From NCBI GenBank assembly GCA_024691475.1, contig JAILNP010000112.1, positions 1-16,323 of the forward strand: 16,323 nucleotides of DNA, written 5' to 3'. The stretch's first letter is position 1, and every line of letters begins with the position of its first letter. A model generated the notes under the pieces. The model ran no database searches and was not told where the DNA came from. It worked only from the letters and a program-made list of their open reading frames with translations. Below, in pieces: positions 12,501-16,323 of the stretch. A program made the translations under genes and the position numbers. This stretch comes from Denitrobacterium sp024691475. Its GTDB lineage: Bacteria; Actinomycetota; Coriobacteriia; Coriobacteriales; Eggerthellaceae.

Positions 12501-13547
12501 CATTACCCCGAATCAACCACCATGGATACGTGGACCACAAATGGCTCCGGAGAGGCAACGCTGCCCATGATGCTCCACGACGGCACGTATACGCTGAGGG
12601 AAATACAGGCGCCCGCAGGATACATCCTCGACCCCGACCCCGTGCCCTTCACCGTGGACAGCACGTCGCGCACCTGGGACAACCCCCTGGTAATCACCAT
12701 TACGAACGAACCAGCAAAGGGGATGATTGCCCTTTCGAAGAGCGACGACGTAACAGGTACGGGCATCGCCGGGGCGCAATACAACATATGCGCGGCAAGC
12801 GACATAGCAACGCCCGACGGCACCATACGCGCTCATGAAGGCGATATAGTGGCCCAGCTTACATGCGGCGAAGACGGTACCGCACATTCAGGCGAACTCT
12901 ACCTGGGGTCATATCGGTTCTACGAAACCAAAGCCCCCAACGGATACGCACTCGACCCCGAAGAGCACCCCATAGAGCTTACAAGCGAAGGGCAGCACGA
13001 AACCGCAACGGTAGCCCCCGCAGCAACCACCGATGAACCCACCTCATTGCGCATCCTGAAAACCTGCTCGGAAACAGGCAAACCGCTTGCAGGAGCAACG
13101 TTCGAGATCACAAGCGAAGGCGCAGATGCGCAGCCAATGCAGCTGGAAACGAATGAAAGCGGCACGGCATGCATCGAGCGCCTTGAGCATGGCACGTATC
13201 GCATACGGGAAACGAAGGCCCCACCCGGTTGGCGCATAAGCGAAGACGCCGCGCAGGGAACCTGCTTCACCGTGAACGACCAAGGGTTCATCTGCATGGA
13301 AGGGGCCAGCGAATTCGCCAGCCAGGCCACGATCGCCGTGGAAAACGAACCGGAACCACCCGAAGCGCCCATTCCAAGGGAGCCCCCGAAGCCAGCCCAC
13401 GCTTCCCCACCCACGCACGACGATACAGCACGAACGGTATGCGCCATCGTTGCATGCATGATCACGACGCTTGCCGTGGCACGTGTCGCCCAGCGCGCCG
13501 CACGAAGAGACCCCAAACCGAAGCAAACGCGCCTACGGAGGAAATGA
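9555..13547 (+). CDS. Large surface protein with six Cna-B (SpaA pilin-like) domains and C-terminal membrane anchor
   Basis: This is a predicted exported cell-surface adhesin or pilus-type stalk of 1330 residues. Residues 1-39 are a signal peptide (charged MCKR, hydrophobic AVLLAVTLCL, cleavage likely after AYA). Residues 40-565 form a head I do not recognise. Six Cna-B-type domains follow, starting near residues 566, 668, 810, 948, 1057 and 1164; most carry the diagnostic end-strand ETKAPxGY. Expected intramolecular isopeptide residues are visible: K571/E627/D662, K675/E759/N785, K817/E899/D942, K953/E1016/N1051, K1062/E1124/D1160 and K1169/E1219/N1264. A proline-rich linker leads to one membrane segment near 1294-1313 and a basic tail. 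No LPXTG motif is present, only SPPTH at 1284-1288. The mature ectodomain has 20 cysteines. The stop shares a base with the next start. SpaA/Cna-B proteins usually mediate adhesion; the ligand here is unknown. Confidence 0.87.
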   Translation: MGMSQAMCKRIYPCMAVLLAVTLCLPTSMAPFPRSQAYANETSRAAHEPIGTFLQEHAQPESRPLTEAEEHPLQSLLAGTADQLVETGAYALVKYTLVDKGALWDGFALDDAFERGDDALLDYVLAQQVYRMPIYQTAPNSRYYICYASPQALCGGDTIVDAVCAHADDTGRTISDSSFDFSTGIAYLPKHVIDAEGQTQVQLVVAHDPTEGLTRGHVDVRVHNEADVTAAFAEATVATPIIDTQIDVPLVGHGEEHAITADNLVIHVNDAPTPLPRSNYSYDPDTGTLHVAGSPLSIASLDVTISNDAGKAWGAQGDGKGVSSAWQSIPNVELADFDARTYHDGDVWDYTGQTNYTRIDEQGDLSAAEHQAAKWITQYGYRIKAAGGNEDDEFYDTIKDGRTLDDVDAALYSGYAFGKDGVIGESTGWKYMSFCTSLPVRGWKGNNDSTVPAWAYSMGAQLRERNRSLYWNDETNSYIYPLVTLLCCHASSPFRGAVSTGDVITGNNYNDDTPIRLRLMAVEKDYIVIGLVTPGFKGPDGGSSLGGGRYQAGAGLYKVRIAPRGRIELQKESSNTSITSGNACYSLQGAEFEVQDASGNRAATLVTDERGYARSGDLPCGAYSVRETKAPKGYALNGREFRVSVSPNATTRVAGAGGVIADEPTGNPIDLLLRKTDPQTGNCPQSAGSLAGARFTVRYYDGYYDQGNLPSTAVRSWTFETDEQGEVHFSDSYLKQGDALYRNEQKQPIVPLGTIAIQETQAPAGYTLDDGAGHAAPLRIAHITNDCSNATSADFACYAPFDQPDSVQRGDFRLVKKIESEAGIDELATGVQFQIINENDHDVASPEPGNALAKRGDVVCTITVDANGLASTRNAAANGWSTPASWAGALAYGTYRIHEVIPSDVQRAFSEAHAGATIATVPDWRITISANEQYDAPALVTDTVPQSPLKVVKIDGETGKPIPLPCSFQLYDQSGCLVTYEAHYPESTTMDTWTTNGSGEATLPMMLHDGTYTLREIQAPAGYILDPDPVPFTVDSTSRTWDNPLVITITNEPAKGMIALSKSDDVTGTGIAGAQYNICAASDIATPDGTIRAHEGDIVAQLTCGEDGTAHSGELYLGSYRFYETKAPNGYALDPEEHPIELTSEGQHETATVAPAATTDEPTSLRILKTCSETGKPLAGATFEITSEGADAQPMQLETNESGTACIERLEHGTYRIRETKAPPGWRISEDAAQGTCFTVNDQGFICMEGASEFASQATIAVENEPEPPEAPIPREPPKPAHASPPTHDDTARTVCAIVACMITTLAVARVAQRAARRDPKPKQTRLRRK

Positions 13548-14095
13548 TGAACAACACGGCGAAACGAATACGCGCCATCGGGTGCATCTGCCTGGGCATC
13601 GCCCTCCTTCTTTGGGCAGGGACCATCGCCATAGACCCCTCGCCCGCCAACGCACCTGCGCCCTTTGCCGAGCAAGCAGAAGGCAGAGCCGAAGCCGCAC
13701 AGACACATGCCGCCATTGGAAGCTCAACGATCTTCCAGTCGCCGAGCGAGGACCAGACGACATGGCAGGCCAACGCCACCACACAGCACGTCATTTTGGC
13801 AAACCCCGCGGGAAACGCCGTGGACATGGCACCCCACATCCACGTCGACCTGGACGGAAGCGGAAGCTTCGAAGACGGCGAATGCGTCTTCAATCCCATC
13901 GTGCGAGACGAAGCGGGAAACGTCGTCGATTGGGGCTGCTTCATAGCGCCCGGCAAGCAAATAGACTCGATTACCCTTTCCCGAACCATCCCCGAAGGAA
14001 CCTACGCCGCGCGCCTGTCGTTCACCGCATTGGACGTACGCACGCACGGCGAAACCAACCCCATGTCATTCGAATTCACCCTACACGCCCAATAG
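13547..14095 (+). CDS. Small exported beta-rich protein, second gene of the surface operon
   Basis: This is a 182-residue predicted secreted or membrane-anchored protein. Basic residues (KRIR) precede a hydrophobic stretch, CICLGIALLLWAG, with possible cleavage after ANA at residue 36. After a polar linker, a single compact domain spans about residues 80-180. It holds the blocks VILANPAGNAV, FNPIVRDEAGNVV, FIAPGKQIDSITLSRTIPEGTYAARL and a final strand, SFEFTL. The pattern of an asparagine/proline strand, then I-x-PG-x-x-I, then L-x-x-x-IPEGTY resembles small beta-sandwich surface proteins of gut bacteria that I recall without a family name. Mature cysteines are C113 and C131. The ATG at 13547 overlaps the preceding stop and is 5 bases after GGAGG; an adjacent ATG at 13544 is an alternative. 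It probably acts with the proteins on either side, but its function is not known. Confidence 0.78.
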   Translation: MNNTAKRIRAIGCICLGIALLLWAGTIAIDPSPANAPAPFAEQAEGRAEAAQTHAAIGSSTIFQSPSEDQTTWQANATTQHVILANPAGNAVDMAPHIHVDLDGSGSFEDGECVFNPIVRDEAGNVVDWGCFIAPGKQIDSITLSRTIPEGTYAARLSFTALDVRTHGETNPMSFEFTLHAQ

Positions 14096-14117
14096 AACAA
14101 CCACGAAGGAGCCGCAA

Positions 14118-14759
14118 ATGGAACACCAAGCAAAGCGCATCGCCCAGATAGCCGGAGCGGGAACGCTGGCCGCATGCCTCTCCCTAGGAGCATTCATGCC
14201 ATCGCATGCCCTCGCCGAACCCAAGGAACAGACTCCCGCAACGCAGTTCTTCAACTCAGAATCGGGGACATGGGAACAGGGCCCACGTTCGCAATACGGA
14301 GAAATCGCAATCACCTACGACACGACGCAGGGAACCTGGCAAGACCCTGGACTCGACACGTCAGACGGCAACGATAACGGAACCCATCAAAACGGGACCT
14401 ACCAGGTTGTCATCCCCACGTACATCTCGCACGAAGGGCTGAACGCAGGCGCCATTCAGACCAGCGATACCTACCAGATTCTTGTTCGGGGCGTCATCCC
14501 CGAGGGCAAACTCATTCGCGTAAACGCGGAATGCCAGCCGGAAATCAATTCGGAAGGAAACTACCGCATCCAGCAGACGACCCACCAGGAGAAAACCGTA
14601 TGGTCGCCCGCGGATTGCATGGGAGCGGTTCACGAAGATGGAAGCCTAAGCGGTACGCCGTCGAACGATACCATCTCCACAGAAGGCACCATGTACGCGG
14701 CAGGCTCGTTTACAGGGCACGTCTTCTACACGGCGGAAATGGCAACCCAGGGAAAATAG
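14118..14759 (+). CDS. Small secreted surface-associated protein, third gene of the surface operon
   Basis: This is a 213-residue predicted exported protein. The signal peptide (KRIAQ, then hydrophobic residues, cleavage likely after ALA at residue 33) is followed by a linker and one domain from about residue 93 on. The order of motifs is YQVVIPTYI, YQILVRGVIPEGKLIRV, a QEKTVWSPAD block and the closing strand AAGSFTGHVFYTAEM. I recall this layout (Y-x-V-x-IP, V-x-G-x-IP, Q-x-KT-x-W, AG-x-x-x-G-x-x-x-F) from many small, poorly annotated surface proteins of gut Firmicutes and Actinobacteria, so a fimbrial-subunit-like role is possible but unproven. Mature cysteines are C139 and C167. A LAAC at residues 17-20 could be read as a lipobox, but hydrophobic sequence continues after it. 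AAGGAG lies 6 bases before the ATG, and the previous gene ends 22 bp upstream. No membrane anchor is seen at the C-terminus. Confidence 0.78.
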   Translation: MEHQAKRIAQIAGAGTLAACLSLGAFMPSHALAEPKEQTPATQFFNSESGTWEQGPRSQYGEIAITYDTTQGTWQDPGLDTSDGNDNGTHQNGTYQVVIPTYISHEGLNAGAIQTSDTYQILVRGVIPEGKLIRVNAECQPEINSEGNYRIQQTTHQEKTVWSPADCMGAVHEDGSLSGTPSNDTISTEGTMYAAGSFTGHVFYTAEMATQGK

Positions 14760-14778
14760 GCGCATGCGGGCCCGTAGT

Positions 14779-15318
14779 CTACATGGAATCGCGCAGCTGC
14801 TCGAGCTTGCGGAGCGTATCGGCGTTGATGCGGCCCGCGACGGTATTCTTGCGCGACACTGCAGGGCCGGCTTCCTGACGCGTTTCCTCGTCAAGCAGGT
14901 CGGCCTCGCGGCTGAAGCCGTCGGCGCTCATGCGATCGACGCCCAGGCCAAACACCGTATCCTGAATGGTGGCATCACTCGTGACCACCATGACCTCCCA
15001 GCCACGCTCGCGGGCATCGTGGGAGATCTTCTCGATAACGGAATCGGCGCTTCGGCCCGCGGGGCTGAATATCACGCGCACGCCGCCCACGCGCTCCTCG
15101 CGACCTTCGGACTCACTGTTCTGCCCGGCATCAAACACGACCACTGCCTCGCGATAGTCGCGCCCCATGTAGGCGATCACATCGTTGATAAGGGCCTCAC
15201 GCACGCGGTTGAGCACTTCGTACGTGAAGTCCTCTGATTCGCGCAGATGACGGTACCGGCTTCCGCTACGCAAAATGTTGTACCCATCGACGATGAGAAT
15301 TTTATTGCGATGCTTCAC
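14779..15318 (-). CDS. yacP: YacP/Rae1-like NYN-domain ribonuclease
   Basis: This 179-residue protein has the NYN (PIN-like) fold of the YacP family. Bacillus Rae1, a member, cuts mRNA in the ribosomal A site during translation. The opening strand ILIVDGYNIL has D11 and N14; AVVVFDAGQ has D63; GRSADSVIEKI has D92; and VVTSDATIQDTVFG has D115. These are the acidic and polar residues expected around the metal site. The start is GTG at 15318 with GGAGGT (15323-15328) upstream; an ATG between them is out of frame. A lysine/arginine-rich C-terminal part of about 40 residues extends beyond the core. It lies 52 bp after rlmB on the same strand, and the same rlmB-yacP order occurs in Bacillus, which supports the identity. 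Ribosome-dependent cleavage in this organism is inferred from the family. It converges with the surface operon with only 19 bp between stops. Confidence 0.87.
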   Translation of the reverse strand: MKHRNKILIVDGYNILRSGSRYRHLRESEDFTYEVLNRVREALINDVIAYMGRDYREAVVVFDAGQNSESEGREERVGGVRVIFSPAGRSADSVIEKISHDARERGWEVMVVTSDATIQDTVFGLGVDRMSADGFSREADLLDEETRQEAGPAVSRKNTVAGRINADTLRKLEQLRDSM

Positions 15319-15370
15319 TCATACCTCCGCATGCCTGCACGAAATGCGACTGCCCCGAAACCTACGTTGC

Positions 15371-16117
15371 CTACTGATTCTGCCTAAGCCACTCGTACAT
15401 GATGGCGGTAGCCGACTGGGCGACGTTCAGCGACGCCGTCTTACCCACCTGCGGCAACGCGGTAAAGAAGTCGCAGCATTCCTGCGTGAGGCGCGCAAGC
15501 CCCTCGGATTCGTTGCCCATGACGAGCACAATCTTGCCCTTCATGTTGCTATCCCAAATAGTCTGGTCGGCCTTCTCGGACGCGCCGGCCACCCAGAAGC
15601 CATTCTCCTTGCAGCGCTCGAGCGCCTGCTTCACGTTAGCCACCTGGGCAACGGGCAGATGGGCAATGGCGCCTGCGGAGCTCTTGTAGGTTGCGGCGGT
15701 CACGCGCGCGGATCGCTTGTTCGGAATGATGATGCCGGCAGCGCCCACCACTTCAGCGGAACGGGCGATGGCGCCCAGATTGCCCGCATCGGTAATGTGA
15801 TCGAGCAGAACAATCAGGGCCGAGCCGTTACCACGCTTGGCCTGGCCTTCGGCATGCGCCAGCACATCGGAAAGGCCCGCGTAGGGAAACGGCTTCGCCT
15901 GGGCCATAACGCCCTGGTGGCTACCGCGCTCGGAACGCTTGTCGAGCTGCGCGCGAGGAACCATATCGACCTTCACGCCAGCGGCCTTCGCCTTACGCAG
16001 AATGTCCTGCACCAGGCCATCGCGCTGAGCGTTGTCGGCCAACAAGACGCGTTCCACCGGGACGCGCGTGCGCAACGCCTCGATGACCGGTCGTTTACCT
16101 TCGATGTATTCAGCCAT
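15371..16117 (-). CDS. rlmB: 23S rRNA (guanosine-2'-O)-methyltransferase, RlmB-type SpoU family
   Basis: SpoU-family enzymes use S-adenosylmethionine to methylate a ribose 2'-oxygen; RlmB acts on a 23S rRNA guanosine near the peptidyl-transferase centre. The 248-residue protein has an N-terminal RNA-binding substrate domain beginning YIEGKRPVIEAL, then the knotted catalytic domain. Motif 1 is DAGNLGAIARSA with N113 and R119, motif 2 is MGNESEGLARL at 200-210, and motif 3 is SLNVAQSATAIMYEWL from 229. Length and domain order fit the RlmB/TrmH-group 3 subfamily. The start is ATG at 16117, preceded by GGAAGGTGG about 10 bases upstream; a TTG at 16147 has no ribosome-binding site. It is followed by the NYN nuclease gene, probably as an operon. 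TrmH-like tRNA methylation cannot be excluded from sequence alone but is less likely given the N-terminal domain and neighbour. Confidence 0.9.
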   Translation of the reverse strand: MAEYIEGKRPVIEALRTRVPVERVLLADNAQRDGLVQDILRKAKAAGVKVDMVPRAQLDKRSERGSHQGVMAQAKPFPYAGLSDVLAHAEGQAKRGNGSALIVLLDHITDAGNLGAIARSAEVVGAAGIIIPNKRSARVTAATYKSSAGAIAHLPVAQVANVKQALERCKENGFWVAGASEKADQTIWDSNMKGKIVLVMGNESEGLARLTQECCDFFTALPQVGKTASLNVAQSATAIMYEWLRQNQ

Positions 16118-16243
16118 GGCGCCGTGCCCACCTTCCGCTCGATGCAATGAGAGTGCTCTGTAATCAATAAGGATATTACGGTATCACGCTACAATACAGC
16201 GAAAGACCGATGACGCAAAAACAGCATGGGAAGAAGGCCGCAT

Positions 16244-16323
16244 ATGAAGATAGGAATCGTAAGCGATTTGCACCGACACGTGCCCGAATCGCTGCACGAG
16301 GCCCTTCGAGGCTGCGAGCGCAT
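16244..16323 (+). CDS. N-terminus of a probable YfcE/MJ0936-type metallophosphoesterase (cut by window edge)
   Basis: Only 26 complete codons are visible, beginning MKIGIVSDLHRHVPESL. The short strand followed by S-D-x-H matches the first metal-binding motif of calcineurin-like phosphoesterases (D8, H10), and the following PESLHEALRGC fits the helix usual in the YfcE/MJ0936 group. AAGAAGG lies about 6 bases before the ATG. The gene is divergent from rlmB with a 126-bp gap. With so little sequence the substrate cannot be stated; the family includes phosphodiesterases of mostly unknown physiological role. Confidence 0.6.
   Translation, partial: MKIGIVSDLHRHVPESLHEALRGCER

Noticed and set aside
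13229..13546. Upstream extension of the second surface-operon gene to 13229
   Set aside because: The extension is the shifted frame of the preceding gene, rich in Arg and His. GGAGG and a signal peptide mark the start at 13547.
14166..14177. LAAC lipobox in the third surface-operon protein
   Set aside because: The hydrophobic segment continues past the cysteine and ends in a better signal peptidase I site (ALA at residues 31-33); a lipoprotein remains possible but is not favoured.
14760..14778. Terminator between the convergent surface operon and the yacP gene
   Set aside because: Only 19 bp, with no stem of useful length and no T-run on either strand.
16118..16147. Start of rlmB at TTG 16147
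   Set aside because: No ribosome-binding site precedes it, and the family N-terminus begins at the ATG at 16117.
16190..16195. TACAAT as a -10 box for the right-edge gene
   Set aside because: No acceptable -35 hexamer at 16-18 bp and no extended -10, so a promoter is likely nearby but is not called.

Overview
The window most likely comes from a Coriobacteriia-type actinobacterium, probably Eggerthellaceae or a close relative. This rests on recalled sequence character: moderately high GC, an actinobacterial beta-prime with a helical insert near residue 140, and the style of the surface proteins. The genus is not determined and no database search was possible.

Layout. (1) Positions 1-9271, minus strand, form a housekeeping run: rpoB, rpoC, hisE, glmM. 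rpoC starts directly after the rpoB stop, and glmM overlaps the hisE stop by one base. glmM runs off the left edge. A strong promoter (TTGACT, 17 bp, TATTCT) lies just upstream of rpoB. (2) Positions 9272-9554 are a divergent intergenic region. (3) Positions 9555-14759, plus strand, hold three tightly spaced genes for exported proteins: a 1330-residue surface protein with six Cna-B-type (SpaA pilin-like) domains and a C-terminal membrane anchor, then two small secreted beta-rich proteins. (4) Positions 14779-16117, minus strand, hold rlmB followed by a YacP/Rae1-like NYN endonuclease gene, a pair also adjacent in Bacillus. (5) At the right edge a plus-strand gene begins that looks like a YfcE/MJ0936-type metallophosphoesterase.

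How the genes work together. rpoBC supplies the catalytic core of RNA polymerase. hisE and glmM serve histidine synthesis and cell-wall amino-sugar synthesis. The three exported proteins look like one surface appendage or adhesin system, with an anchored multi-domain stalk and two small partners. No sortase gene and no canonical LPXTG motif are present. rlmB and the NYN gene act on the ribosome and on ribosome-bound mRNA.

The most striking observation is in rpoC. Beta-prime carries a C-terminal extension of about 230 residues, and within it residues 1321-1374 align without gaps to the C-terminal domain of the RNA polymerase alpha subunit. The residues corresponding to E. coli alpha R265, N268, G296, K298 and E302 are retained. 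This suggests an extra alphaCTD-like DNA-binding module fused to beta-prime.
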